A stretch of DNA of 64,000 nucleotides from Streptomyces phaeofaciens (GTDB lineage: Bacteria > Actinomycetota > Actinomycetes > Streptomycetales > Streptomycetaceae): contig NZ_BMSA01000026.1 of the NCBI RefSeq assembly GCF_014648915.1, positions 62,001-126,000 on the forward strand. The letters run 5' to 3'. The stretch's first letter is position 1. Every line of letters begins with the position of its first letter. The notes beneath the pieces are model-generated. The model was not told the origin of the DNA. It was given only the letters and a program-made list of their open reading frames with translations, and did not search any database. Below, in pieces: positions 1 to 9,014 of this stretch. A program made the translations under genes and the position numbers.

Positions 1-845
1 GCCGGATAGCCCGCGTACGACTGGGCGGACGGCTTGTTCTCGTACTCGCCCCGGACGGACGTGCTGCCCCGCCGGCCGGGGATCGCGGCGCCTTGGGCGC
101 CGGGCGCGCCCTCCATGCCGATCATGATCTCGGGGGCCGCGTCCCGCCAGTTGCGCATCTCGTGCGGCGAGTCGATACCGAGGCGCAGCGGGTGGTTGGC
201 GAGGACGAGGACGTCGTCGACGTACCCGGTACGGCGCTGCTCGGCCAGCCACTCGATCGCCTTGACGGCGTGCGCCTCGTTGCGGGCGGTGTCGGCCGCG
301 CCGGCGGAACCCTCGGTGTAGCCGAGCAGCTTGCCGTCGTAGGCCAGCTCGAACCGCGTCAGCAGGTCCGTCTCGTGCGGGCCGGGTGCGGCGAACACCG
401 TGCAGTGCTCGGCGGCCGGGATGTACCACTCCAGGCCCTGGAAGATCAGCTGGCGGGGGTTCTCGGCGCGGGCCCGGACGATCTCCCGGTGCTCCAGGGC
501 GGCACCGTAGGAGGCGTGCCCGAAGTTGGAGTGCTCGTTGAACACCATCCAGTCCAGGCCGTACCGGGCGGCGGCTCGGGCCTGCTGGGAGAAGGTGTAC
601 TTCGCGTCGTGGCTGTAGACGGAGTGGATGTGGTGGTCGCCGACGAGGTAGGCGAGGCACGGGTCCTCCCCGCCGTACCCCCGGCCGGTGGCGGCGACGG
701 CCGGGGCGGCCGCCCCGCCCAGGGCGAACGCGGCCCCGAACAGGCCCGCGCGGCGCAGGAGTCCGCGCCTCGACACGCCCTGGTCGTCGAGGTCGGCGGG
801 GGAGACGGAGGGGTCGGCCCAGACGGGCAGCTGCTGCTCGGTCAC
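1..845 (-). CDS. Tat-exported PHP/CehA-type metal-dependent hydrolase, 3' end cut by window edge
   Basis: The protein begins with a GTG at 845, preceded by a GAGG ribosome site, and runs off the left edge, so about 281 residues are visible. A twin-arginine signal lies at residues 25-30 (SRRGLL) and is followed by an Ala/Gly-rich hydrophobic stretch, so export by the Tat route is likely. After it comes the metal-binding start of a PHP domain: GDHHIHS at 69-75 and NEH at 103-105. This family uses a cluster of divalent metals to hydrolyse phosphoester or carbamate bonds; the substrate here is not evident. It lies 20 bases downstream of the metallophosphoesterase gene on the same strand, so it is probably the last or near-last gene of the galactosidase operon. 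The family call is firm; the substrate is unknown. Confidence 0.8.
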   Translation of the reverse strand, partial: MTEQQLPVWADPSVSPADLDDQGVSRRGLLRRAGLFGAAFALGGAAAPAVAATGRGYGGEDPCLAYLVGDHHIHSVYSHDAKYTFSQQARAAARYGLDWMVFNEHSNFGHASYGAALEHREIVRARAENPRQLIFQGLEWYIPAAEHCTVFAAPGPHETDLLTRFELAYDGKLLGYTEGSAGAADTARNEAHAVKAIEWLAEQRRTGYVDDVLVLANHPLRLGIDSPHEMRNWRDAAPEIMIGMEGAPGAQGAAIPGRRGSTSVRGEYENKPSAQSYAGYP

Positions 846-865
846 GATGATCCTCGGAACGGGGG

Positions 866-2698
866 TCAGTGGTTCATGAAAGAGGTCACGGGCAACGCGC
901 GGGCGACGATGCGGACGTCGCCGAGGCGGCCGTGCAGGATCTGGTCGATCGTGCCGCCGTACTCGTAGCCGCCGAGCAGCCACGGCAGTCCGACCGAGGT
1001 GATGCCGACCGAGGCGGCCTTCGGGTTGCGCACGACCGGGCAGCCCTCGACGTAGAGCGTGGTGTGCCTGCCGTCGTTGACGACCGCGAGGTGCCACCAG
1101 GTCTCCAGCGGCGTCTCCTGGCCCCAGTTGGTCGCGATGCCCTGCTGGTTCAGCGGGCGCATCGCCCACTGCGGCTCGCGGTCGTTGGACAGGGAGAGCG
1201 TGGCGAGGGGCTCGTCGGGGTCGTCCCCGGTCCGGCCGGCGGCGCCGCCCGTGCCCGTGCGGCCGATCAGTCCCGACCAGGCGTGGTGCGCGGGGTCCCA
1301 GTCGGCGGGGAGGCGGTAGAACGCCTCGATGGTGTAACCGGACTCGAACGTCGCGGAGTTGAGCGGCGCTCCGTCGACCGTGCGCAGGTACGCCCCCTTC
1401 AGCGGCGACTTGAACCCCTGGAACTCCAGGCTCCCGTGGCCCGGCTGGTCGGGGTGGTGATCCGGCGACCAGCCCAGCGCGCCGCCGCCGACCGTGACGA
1501 CGGTGAGGTCGTTGCCCCGCCCGGACAGATCGCGGACCGTGCCGGAGGAGACCGCGGAGTCGAACCGCCAGTACGCCGCCGTGCCCGGGACGACGACCTT
1601 CGACGCGGGCCGGGCGGGGCGCGCCGGCACCGGGTCGAAGCCGGAGAAGCGCTCGGCGAAGTCGATGTCGACGGTGAACCGGTCGGCGTCACCGCTGAGT
1701 TCGCTCTCCCGCCGCTCCAGCTCGTTGAGCCCCTTCGCGGCCCGGCCGAGGATCCACGGCGAGACCGTCTCGACATCGATGACGTTCCGGTCGAGGTCGA
1801 AGCGGTACAGGCGGATCATCGCCGCGCCGCCGAAGTACCGGTTCTGGTAGTTCGTCAGGTGCAGGTGGACGTCATGTCCCGCCGTGTTCCTGCGGGTCGC
1901 CCGCCCGGCGGGCCAGTAGTGGCCGTTGAGGGTGAGGAAGATCTGGTCGTGGTCCGCGATCAGCCGGTCCCACAGCTGCTGCCCGTACGCCGACAGGGAG
2001 TCGTCCCCGGCGACGAGTTCGTGCGTGGTGAGGACGACGGGCGTGTGCGGATGCCGGGCCAGGACGTCGTGCGCCCACGCGTACCCCTGGTCCGACAGCC
2101 GCCAGTCCAGCGCCAGCACCATCCAGGAGCGCCCGGCCGCCCGGAACAGGTGGAAGGTGTTGTAGCCGTCCGGGGAGGACCCGCCGAACGTGGCTCCGCC
2201 TCGCAGCCGCTGCGGGCCGAAGGTGTCCAGGTAGGCCGACGCGCCGCGCTGGTCGGTCGTCGACGACCGCACGTCGTGGTTGCCGGCCAGCACGCTGTAG
2301 CCCGCCCCGCGCCGGTCCAGCAGCGCGAACGCCTCGCCGACCGCCTCGAACTCGGCGGCGGCGCCGTTCTGCGTGAGGTCGCCGAGGTGGGACAGGAACA
2401 CGATGTTCTCGGCGTTCTCGCCCCCATGCTCCAGCAGATAGCGCAGCGACGCCTCGACGGGTGCCTTGTCGATGCTCGGCCCGTCGAAGAGGTACTGCGT
2501 GTCGGGCATCACGGCGAGCGTGAAGCGACGGCTGTCGGGATCGGGGCGCCACCGGGCGGGGGCCGCCTCGGCGGCGGCCGGCAGTGCGACCGTGGCGGTG
2601 GCGGCGGCGCCCAGCAGCGCGGTGGCCCGCAGGAAACCGCGGCGTCCGGCACCGGCCTGCGCGGCCTCGCCCGGGTCATGGGCATGCGAAGTGCACAC
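866..2698 (-). CDS. Tat-exported calcineurin-like phosphoesterase with C-terminal LamG-like domain
   Basis: This is a 610-residue two-domain secreted protein. The N-terminus has a twin-arginine signal (GRRGFLRAT, about residues 18-26) ending near AEAAPA. The catalytic half carries the metallophosphoesterase blocks in order: PDTQ, a GDLTQNG block, GNHD, TTHE and NGHYW, which bind two metals. Roughly residues 370-600 form a concanavalin-like LamG domain, as found in proteins that bind sugars or cell-surface polymers. The start is a GTG with GGAG five bases upstream. It sits between the GH2 enzyme and the PHP hydrolase on the same strand, so it may remove phosphate groups from a phosphorylated glycan outside the cell. 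That role is inferred from context only. Confidence 0.85.
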   Translation of the reverse strand: MCTSHAHDPGEAAQAGAGRRGFLRATALLGAAATATVALPAAAEAAPARWRPDPDSRRFTLAVMPDTQYLFDGPSIDKAPVEASLRYLLEHGGENAENIVFLSHLGDLTQNGAAAEFEAVGEAFALLDRRGAGYSVLAGNHDVRSSTTDQRGASAYLDTFGPQRLRGGATFGGSSPDGYNTFHLFRAAGRSWMVLALDWRLSDQGYAWAHDVLARHPHTPVVLTTHELVAGDDSLSAYGQQLWDRLIADHDQIFLTLNGHYWPAGRATRRNTAGHDVHLHLTNYQNRYFGGAAMIRLYRFDLDRNVIDVETVSPWILGRAAKGLNELERRESELSGDADRFTVDIDFAERFSGFDPVPARPARPASKVVVPGTAAYWRFDSAVSSGTVRDLSGRGNDLTVVTVGGGALGWSPDHHPDQPGHGSLEFQGFKSPLKGAYLRTVDGAPLNSATFESGYTIEAFYRLPADWDPAHHAWSGLIGRTGTGGAAGRTGDDPDEPLATLSLSNDREPQWAMRPLNQQGIATNWGQETPLETWWHLAVVNDGRHTTLYVEGCPVVRNPKAASVGITSVGLPWLLGGYEYGGTIDQILHGRLGDVRIVARALPVTSFMNH

Positions 2699-2728
2699 GT
2701 GTGCTCCGTAGGAAGCTCTGGGGAAGTC

Positions 2729-2811
2729 GGTGCGGGGAGGTGGTGCGGGGAGGTGGTGCGGGGGAAGTGGTGAGAGGGCAGTGGTGCGGGGGAAGCGGTG
2801 AGGGGGAAGCG
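2729..2811. repeat. Degenerate 13-14 bp G-rich tandem repeat
   Basis: About six head-to-tail units of the form GGTGCGGGGAGGT or GGTGCGGGGGAAGT fill nearly the whole gap between the GH2 and metallophosphoesterase genes. The G-runs recur every 13-14 bases on this strand. Such an array can vary in copy number by slippage, and its G-runs could fold into quadruplexes. On the coding (minus) strand it is a C-rich leader just ahead of the metallophosphoesterase ribosome site. Confidence 0.75.
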
Positions 2812-2812
2812 G

Positions 2813-5764
2813 TCACAGCACGCGCAGGGTCCAGCTCCAGCGGTGGACGCCCGGTGCGACGAGGTAGGAGGGGAAGGTGTCGGGGCCGCACGAGGCCGTG
2901 CCCAGGCCCCGGTGGGCCGCGTCGAGGTGCACCACGCATCCGGCGCGCGGCACCAGCTCGTCGTGGTGGGCGACGGCGGTCAGGTCCTCGGCGCGGTACC
3001 GGGTGACGGACACCTGCCGCGGCTCGTCCAGCGCCACCGCGAGACCGGTGGCGTCGGACGCGGAGAGCGTGAAGTGCCGCACGCCGTGCCGGCCGCCGCT
3101 CTCCTGCGGGCGCAGATACGGGGTGAACAACGCGTCGACGGGAAGGGCGTGATGACCCACCGGCGCGCCCCCGCTGCGGTCGGGGTACGACTCCCAGGGC
3201 CCCTGCCCGAACCACTCCAGCAGATCCAGCCCCGCGACCGTCTCGAACACCGTCCCGACCCGGGCCACGTCGTCGAACTCCGCGGGCAGTTCGGCCTGTT
3301 CGTCGATCCGGACGCCCCCCTCGACGGGGGTGAGGACCTGCCGGTGCCGGACCACGCCGGTGGTCCCCGCGTACTCGGCGAGAACGGTCACCGAGGGGCC
3401 CTCGCGCCGCACCGAGACGACCTTGCGCACCAGCGAATCCAGCCCCCAGGCCCGCCAGCGCGGCGCCATGCCGCCCAGTTCGTCGTTGTCGGTGGGCGCC
3501 CGCCACAGCGACAGCGTGGGAGCGACGGTCAGCAGCGGATGGACCAGCAGCCCGTCGGCGTCGGCCTCGACCGGCCTCGTCACCGCCGGCCCCGTCGCCG
3601 CGGGTTCCCTCACCGCCGCTTCCGGCGCCTGCGCGCCCGCCCGCAGCAGCACCTGCGGTGTGCACACCTCCGTGCCGCGCGGCGCCCACGCCAGATCCTC
3701 CGCGGTCGTCACGCGCAGCGTCAGCCAGGCCTCGCCGCCGTCCGGCGGCAACGCGAGCGGAAACGGCACCACGGCCGTCTCCCCGGGCAGCAGCGCGGGG
3801 AGTTCGGCGGCGGCGGTCAGCGTACGGCCGTCCGCCAGCACCAGCTCCCAGGTGCCCCTGAGCCAGTCCAGACCCCGGAAGTGCTGGTGGTTGGAGACGA
3901 CCAGACCCTCGTGCCGGAACAGCTCCAGTCGCAGCGGCGCCGCGAGTTCCCGGTGTTCGTACATCACGGGCTTGGGGGTGCGGTCGGGGAAGACCACGCC
4001 GTCCGCGACGAACGCGCCGTCATGGTCCTTCTCGCCGAAGTCGCCGCCGTACGCCCACCGGTACCCGGGCGCGGCGACACCGTTGTCGTAGAGCCCGGCG
4101 CCCCCACGCCCGACCGGTCTTCCGTCGTTCACGCTCTGGAGGATCCCGTGGTCCCAGAACTCCCAGATGAACCCGCCCTGAAGCCCCGGGGTTGCCTCGA
4201 TGGCAGCCCAGTGGTCGGCCAGCGTGCCGTTGCTGTTGCCCATCGCGTGGGAGTACTCGCACTGGATGAGCGGCTTGGTCTGCTTCCCGGACAGCGCGTG
4301 CGCGACGCACTCCTCGAGCGGCGCGTACATGGGGCAGGCGATGTCGGAGGCGACCTCCGGGTCCGCCCAGCCGCGCTTGGCGGCGCCCTCGTACTGGAGC
4401 GGCCTGCTCGGATCGTGCCGGCGCACCCAGCCGGCGGCCGCGTCGTGGTTCGCCCCGTAGTCCGACTCGTTGCCCAGCGACCAGATGACGACCGAGGGGC
4501 GGTTCTTGTCCCGCAGCACCATGCGCGAGACCCGGTCCACGAACGCGTTCAGATGACGGGGGTCGTCGGCGATCTCGTGCGCGTGGTCGTGGGACTCGAT
4601 GTCCGCCTCGTCGACGACGTAGAAGCCCAGCTCGTCGGCCAGGTCGTACAGCGCGGGGTCGCCCGGGTAGTGCGCGGTGCGGATCGCGTTGAAGCCGAAC
4701 CGCTTCAGCAGCACCAGATCCGCGCGCAGGTCGTCGTAGGTCACCGTCCGCCCGGTCAGCGGATGGAAGTCGTGCCGGTTCACGCCCCGGATGTAGACGC
4801 GCTCGCCGTTGACCAGCAGGTCCCGGCCGACGACCGCGACGTCCCGGAAGCCGATCCGGTGCCGTGAGGTGTCGGCCACCGTGCCGTCGGCGCGGTGCAG
4901 CCGGACCGTCAGCCCGTACAGCTCGGGCGTCTCCGCGGTCCAGGGCCGTACCTCGGGCACGCGGGTGCGCAGCCGTGCCTCGCCGAGGAAGGCGGAGACC
5001 CGCTCGTCCTCGGCGTTCTCCCGGTCGAACGCGGTGTCCTGGGCGAGCGCCAGCCCGTCCAGCTCCCCGTCGAGGTACCACCCCGCGGGCAGGGCCCCGC
5101 CCGTGTCCCGCACCCGGCAGTCGACCCGCAGCTCCCCGTCCCGCCCGGCCCGTACGTCGACGTCGGCCAGATACAGCGGGTCGGTGGCGTACAGCAGCAC
5201 CGAGCGGGTGATCCCGCCGTGCCACCAGTGGTCCTGGTCCTCGAGGTGCGAGGCGTCCGACCACTTGACGACGGTCAGCCGCAGTACGGCCCGCCCGCCG
5301 GGACGCACGAACTCCGTCAGCTCGAACTCGGCGGCCAGGTGGGAGTCCTTGGACACGCCGACGGGCCGCCCGTCCACGTGCACCAGCAGCACGCTCTCGG
5401 CGGCCCCGACCTGGAGCACGATCCGCCGGCCGGCCCAGCCGGCGGGGACGTCGATCTCCCGCTCGTACACCCCCGTGGGGTTGTCCTCGGCCGGTGACCT
5501 CGGCGGGAACTCGGCGAACGGCATCCGGACGTTCAGGTACCGCGGCAGGTCGTCGGTGTCCTGCATCGTCCAGGCCCCGGGGACGGTCGCGGTCGACCAG
5601 GCACCGCCGACCGGCGCGTGCGGAGCGGACAGCAGCTGGAAGCGCCAGCCGCCGTCCAGGGAGTGTGCTCCGGCGCGCCGGTCGACGGCGTTCATGGGCA
5701 ACCGTCCCCAGGAGGTGACCTCCGGCGCGTCCCAGGGGCGCAGCGCCAGCAGGGGGTCGGTCAC
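2813..5764 (-). CDS. Glycoside hydrolase family 2 beta-galactosidase
   Basis: This 983-residue protein has the full LacZ-type architecture: an N-terminal jelly-roll, immunoglobulin-like segments, a TIM barrel, and a C-terminal beta-galactosidase small-chain domain. The signature GVNRHD block precedes the acid/base Glu in GNES (residue 433) and the nucleophile Glu in CEYSHAMGN (residue 503). No signal peptide is seen, so it acts in the cytoplasm on sugar taken up by the adjacent ABC importer. The GTG start at 5764 overlaps the upstream permease stop by four bases (GTGA), so a longer upstream reading is not real. The enzyme probably removes terminal beta-galactose or a related beta-hexose; exact linkage preference cannot be read from sequence. 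Confidence 0.93.
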   Translation of the reverse strand: MTDPLLALRPWDAPEVTSWGRLPMNAVDRRAGAHSLDGGWRFQLLSAPHAPVGGAWSTATVPGAWTMQDTDDLPRYLNVRMPFAEFPPRSPAEDNPTGVYEREIDVPAGWAGRRIVLQVGAAESVLLVHVDGRPVGVSKDSHLAAEFELTEFVRPGGRAVLRLTVVKWSDASHLEDQDHWWHGGITRSVLLYATDPLYLADVDVRAGRDGELRVDCRVRDTGGALPAGWYLDGELDGLALAQDTAFDRENAEDERVSAFLGEARLRTRVPEVRPWTAETPELYGLTVRLHRADGTVADTSRHRIGFRDVAVVGRDLLVNGERVYIRGVNRHDFHPLTGRTVTYDDLRADLVLLKRFGFNAIRTAHYPGDPALYDLADELGFYVVDEADIESHDHAHEIADDPRHLNAFVDRVSRMVLRDKNRPSVVIWSLGNESDYGANHDAAAGWVRRHDPSRPLQYEGAAKRGWADPEVASDIACPMYAPLEECVAHALSGKQTKPLIQCEYSHAMGNSNGTLADHWAAIEATPGLQGGFIWEFWDHGILQSVNDGRPVGRGGAGLYDNGVAAPGYRWAYGGDFGEKDHDGAFVADGVVFPDRTPKPVMYEHRELAAPLRLELFRHEGLVVSNHQHFRGLDWLRGTWELVLADGRTLTAAAELPALLPGETAVVPFPLALPPDGGEAWLTLRVTTAEDLAWAPRGTEVCTPQVLLRAGAQAPEAAVREPAATGPAVTRPVEADADGLLVHPLLTVAPTLSLWRAPTDNDELGGMAPRWRAWGLDSLVRKVVSVRREGPSVTVLAEYAGTTGVVRHRQVLTPVEGGVRIDEQAELPAEFDDVARVGTVFETVAGLDLLEWFGQGPWESYPDRSGGAPVGHHALPVDALFTPYLRPQESGGRHGVRHFTLSASDATGLAVALDEPRQVSVTRYRAEDLTAVAHHDELVPRAGCVVHLDAAHRGLGTASCGPDTFPSYLVAPGVHRWSWTLRVL

Positions 5765-6624
5765 TTGATGGCTCCCTTGGCGAGGTCCCCGATGATCTGG
5801 CGGGCGCCGATCGCGAACACGATCAGGAGGGGGACCAGCGCGAGCAGTGCGCCGGTCATGACCATGCCGTAGTCGGTCGTGCCATGGGTGCCGTTGAGCT
5901 GGGACAGCGCCACCTGAAGGGTGACGTTGTCCGGGTTGGTGAGGGCGATCAGCGGCCAGGCGTAGTCGTTCCACTGGCCCATGAAGGTGAAGATGCCGAG
6001 GAAGGCGAGGCCCGGCCGGACGACCGGGAGGGCCACGTGCCAGTACTGGCGCAGGAAGCTCGCGCCGTCGATACGCGAGGCGTCGAGCAGCTCGTCGTGG
6101 ATGGCGCCCCGCATGTACTGGCGCATCCAGAAGATGCCGAACGCGTTGGCCGCCGCCGGCACGATCAGCGAGGTCATCGAGCCGATCCAGCCGAGCTTCG
6201 CCATGATCACGAACTGGGGGATGGCCGCGAGCTGCGCCGGCACCATGAAGATGACCATCAGCAGCGCGAACAGCACCCGGCGGCCCGGGAACGCGAACTT
6301 GGCGAAGACGAAGGCCGCCAGCGAGTCGAAGAGCAGGACCAGGAAGGTCACCGACCCCGCCACCAGCAGCGAGTTGAGCATCGACCCGAAGAAGTCGACG
6401 GTGTCGAAGAGACTGCGGGCGTTCTCGAGGAAGTGCGTGCCGGGCAGCAGCTTCGGCGGGTAGGAGAAGATCTCGCTCGACGTGTGCGTCGACATGATCA
6501 CGGCCCAGTAGAACGGGAAGGCCGAGAGGACGAGTCCGACGACCAGGACGGCGTGCAGGGCGATGCCCCGGCCGCGCGTTCCCCTGATGGCCTTCGGCCG
6601 GCGTGTGCTCTGGATGGATGCCAT
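5761..6624 (-). CDS. Carbohydrate ABC transporter permease (MalG type)
   Basis: The protein is 287 residues long with about six membrane segments. The cytoplasmic EAA loop that docks the ATPase is clear (DASRIDGASF followed by LPVVRP). Together with the gene just upstream it forms the membrane channel of a CUT1-type sugar importer. The ATG at 6624 follows the MalF-type gene after 14 bases, and the stop overlaps the GH2 start. No ATPase gene is in this operon; Streptomyces sugar importers commonly share a single MsiK ATPase encoded elsewhere, which fits. Confidence 0.93.
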   Translation of the reverse strand: MASIQSTRRPKAIRGTRGRGIALHAVLVVGLVLSAFPFYWAVIMSTHTSSEIFSYPPKLLPGTHFLENARSLFDTVDFFGSMLNSLLVAGSVTFLVLLFDSLAAFVFAKFAFPGRRVLFALLMVIFMVPAQLAAIPQFVIMAKLGWIGSMTSLIVPAAANAFGIFWMRQYMRGAIHDELLDASRIDGASFLRQYWHVALPVVRPGLAFLGIFTFMGQWNDYAWPLIALTNPDNVTLQVALSQLNGTHGTTDYGMVMTGALLALVPLLIVFAIGARQIIGDLAKGAIK

Positions 6625-6638
6625 GGTGAGCGGCCTCC

Positions 6639-7595
6639 CTAGTCTTCGCCCCGGCGCTGCACCAGGCGCCAGTTGATGATCGAGAAGAGGATGACGACGA
6701 GGAAGATGCCCCACGCCACGGCGGCGCCGTAGCCGAAGTCGTTGTTGTCGAAGGTCTGCTGGAAGAAGTAGAGGACCATCGTCCGGCCGGCGTGGCCCGG
6801 ACCGCCCGAGAACGTCGAGTCGTTGGCGGTCGTCTGGAGCAGCACCTGCGGTTCCGAGAAGCTCTGGAGGCCGGTGACCGTGGACACCACGAGCACGAAC
6901 AGCAGCACCGGCCGCATCATCGGCAGCGTGATCCGGAAGAAGGTCTGCACGGGACCGGCCCCGTCCATCCGGGCCGCCTCGTACAGCTCGCCGGGGACGG
7001 TCTGGAGTCCGGCGAGGAAGATGATCGCGTTGTAGCCGGTCCACTGCCAGGTCATCAGCGTGGCGATGGCGACCTTGATGCCCCACGGCGTGTTCAGCCA
7101 GGCGATCTGGTCGATGCCCACGGCCTGCAACAGGGCGTTCACCAGGCCGAAGTTGGTGGAGAACACCGAGCCGAAGATGATCGCGACGGCGACCACCGAG
7201 GTGACGTTCGGCAGGAAGTAGGCGAAGCGGTAGACGTTCTTGAAGCGGACCGCCGAGTTGAGCATGACCGCCGTCACCATCGCCAGGAAGATCATGGGGA
7301 AGGTGGCCAGGGCCCAGATGACGATCGTGTTCCCGACCGAGCTCCAGAAGTCGGTGTCGCCCAGCAGGTACCGGTACTGCGACAGCCCCGCCCACTCCAT
7401 CGTGCCGAGCCCGTCCCAGCGGTGCAGGGAGACGTAGAGCGAGAAGCCGACCGGGATCAGGCCGAAGCAGAGGAAGAGGAGGTAGAAGGGGGAGATCGCG
7501 GCATACAGGTGCCAGTACCTGCGCAGGCCCTTCCTGGGCTGCGGGGCCGCCGGCCGGCGGGTGGCCGCCGGGGGTGTCTCCAGTGTGGTGGCCAT
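6639..7595 (-). CDS. Carbohydrate ABC transporter permease (MalF type)
   Basis: This 318-residue protein has a Pro/Arg-rich cytoplasmic N-terminus and about six membrane helices. The EAA motif is present (YEAARMDGAG followed by LPMMRP), as in CUT1 permeases that move oligosaccharides. The ATG at 7595 shares one base with the stop of the binding-protein gene (TGATG), so translation is coupled. It pairs with the MalG-type protein encoded directly downstream. Confidence 0.93.
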   Translation of the reverse strand: MATTLETPPAATRRPAAPQPRKGLRRYWHLYAAISPFYLLFLCFGLIPVGFSLYVSLHRWDGLGTMEWAGLSQYRYLLGDTDFWSSVGNTIVIWALATFPMIFLAMVTAVMLNSAVRFKNVYRFAYFLPNVTSVVAVAIIFGSVFSTNFGLVNALLQAVGIDQIAWLNTPWGIKVAIATLMTWQWTGYNAIIFLAGLQTVPGELYEAARMDGAGPVQTFFRITLPMMRPVLLFVLVVSTVTGLQSFSEPQVLLQTTANDSTFSGGPGHAGRTMVLYFFQQTFDNNDFGYGAAVAWGIFLVVILFSIINWRLVQRRGED

Positions 7596-8920
7596 CAGTG
7601 GCTCACCCCCAGGTGCTGCGCGATGCGGCGGCACTTGCTCATGGCGTCACTCCAGGCCTTCTCCGGGTCCTTGCCGAGGACGCCGACGTTCTTGATCTCG
7701 TCCTTGAGGGGCTGCCCGAGCGCCACGTCGTACGGGCTGTTGTAGGCGACCGTGATCTTCTGCGCGGCGGGCCCGAAGACGTCCATCGTGACCTGCCCGC
7801 CGAAGAACGGGTCGGGCTCGCGGAGCGTCTTGAGGCCGTAGGAGGCGGGGGTGGAGGGGAACAGACCCGCGTCCACGAAGCCCTGTGCCTGGTTCTGCGC
7901 GTCGAGGATCCACGTGATGATCTCGAAGGCCTGTTCGGGCTCGCGGCAGGCCTTGGTGATCGACAGGAACGACCCGCCGTTGTTGGAGGGCCGAACCGGC
8001 ATCTGGGCCACCCGCCAGCGGCCCTTGGTCTTCGGTACGCCGTTCTTGAGGTCGCCGGTGTTCCAGGAGGCGTTGAGCTGGCTGGGCAGCTTGCCGTCCT
8101 GGACGGCGGAGAGCTGGTCAGGAGTGCCGCTCACCAGGTCGGAGACGATGTTGCGCCGCTTCGCCTCCACGGCCAGGGCCCAGGCGTCGCGTACATGCTC
8201 CTGGTCGCCGATGAAACGGCGGTCCTTGTCGACGTAACGCCTGCTGCCCTGCTGCACCACGTTCTCGAAGACCACGTTGATGTCGGTGAGCAGATAGGTC
8301 CCCGGAAGGCGCCGGCGCAACTGCTCCCCGGCCGCGAAGAACTTCTCCCAGGTGTTCATCCCCGCCGACACGTCGTCGGGCTCGTACGGCAGGCCGGCCT
8401 TGCGGAAGACCTCGTACTGGTAGTAGTGCGCGACCGGACCGCAGTCGATCGGGAAGCCGACCATCGTGCCGTCGTCGGCGATGCCCTGATCCCACTTCCA
8501 CGACAGGTACCGGCTGCGGTACTTCTCCGCGCCCAGCGTCCGCAGGTCCACGAACTGGTCCGCGTTGGGAAGGTAGGACGCCATGTCCTCGCCCTTGAGG
8601 CCCGCGATGTCGGGGACGTGGGCCCGGCCGGCCATGGTGGTGATCAGCTTCGAGCGGTAGTAGCCGCCGATCTTGATGGCATCCAGGTCGACCCTGTCGC
8701 CGTAGCGGGCCCTGGCCTTCTCGACGACCGTGTCGCCCAGGCCGCCGTCCCAGTACCACAGGACCATGTTCCGGCCGGTGGAACCGGCCGGAACCGCGCA
8801 GCCGGACGCCAGGCCGCCGAGCGCCGTGGCGGCCGTACCGGCCAGGCCCGCGCGGAGCAGGCCTCTTCGTGAGAGCCGCACAGCTCCCACCGCCTTTCGG
8901 ATCTGTTCGGGACTTCGCAT
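7595..8920 (-). CDS. Extracellular sugar-binding protein of the CUT1 importer
   Basis: The protein is about 441 residues long. The N-terminus has a twin-arginine segment (SRRGLLRAG) leading into a lipobox-like GLASGCAV, so the mature protein is probably a lipid-anchored solute-binding protein. The body matches the bacterial extracellular solute-binding family 1 fold, with conserved blocks such as WYWDGG and SLSITKA-type segments. The start is uncertain: ATG at 8920 lacks a good ribosome site, while GTG codons at 8890 and 8881 also leave the signal sequence intact, and the last has GGGAG just upstream. It supplies sugar to the two permeases downstream. The sugar is probably a galactoside-containing oligosaccharide, judging from the GH2 enzyme in the operon. 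Confidence 0.9.
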   Translation of the reverse strand: MRSPEQIRKAVGAVRLSRRGLLRAGLAGTAATALGGLASGCAVPAGSTGRNMVLWYWDGGLGDTVVEKARARYGDRVDLDAIKIGGYYRSKLITTMAGRAHVPDIAGLKGEDMASYLPNADQFVDLRTLGAEKYRSRYLSWKWDQGIADDGTMVGFPIDCGPVAHYYQYEVFRKAGLPYEPDDVSAGMNTWEKFFAAGEQLRRRLPGTYLLTDINVVFENVVQQGSRRYVDKDRRFIGDQEHVRDAWALAVEAKRRNIVSDLVSGTPDQLSAVQDGKLPSQLNASWNTGDLKNGVPKTKGRWRVAQMPVRPSNNGGSFLSITKACREPEQAFEIITWILDAQNQAQGFVDAGLFPSTPASYGLKTLREPDPFFGGQVTMDVFGPAAQKITVAYNSPYDVALGQPLKDEIKNVGVLGKDPEKAWSDAMSKCRRIAQHLGVSH

Positions 8921-9014
8921 GAGTACGTGGGGGGAGGGGGTCGGCGCCGCCGGGGGAGTGGGAGTGGGGAGCAGGTGGCCCGGGGCGGGAGGGGACGGGG
9001 GCAGGAGGGGGTGG

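Noticed and set aside
869..2773. Long open frame opposite the metallophosphoesterase gene
   Set aside because: It is a GC-driven mirror frame: it has no domain, is rich in Arg/Gly/Val, and the opposite strand has a complete enzyme with signal peptide.
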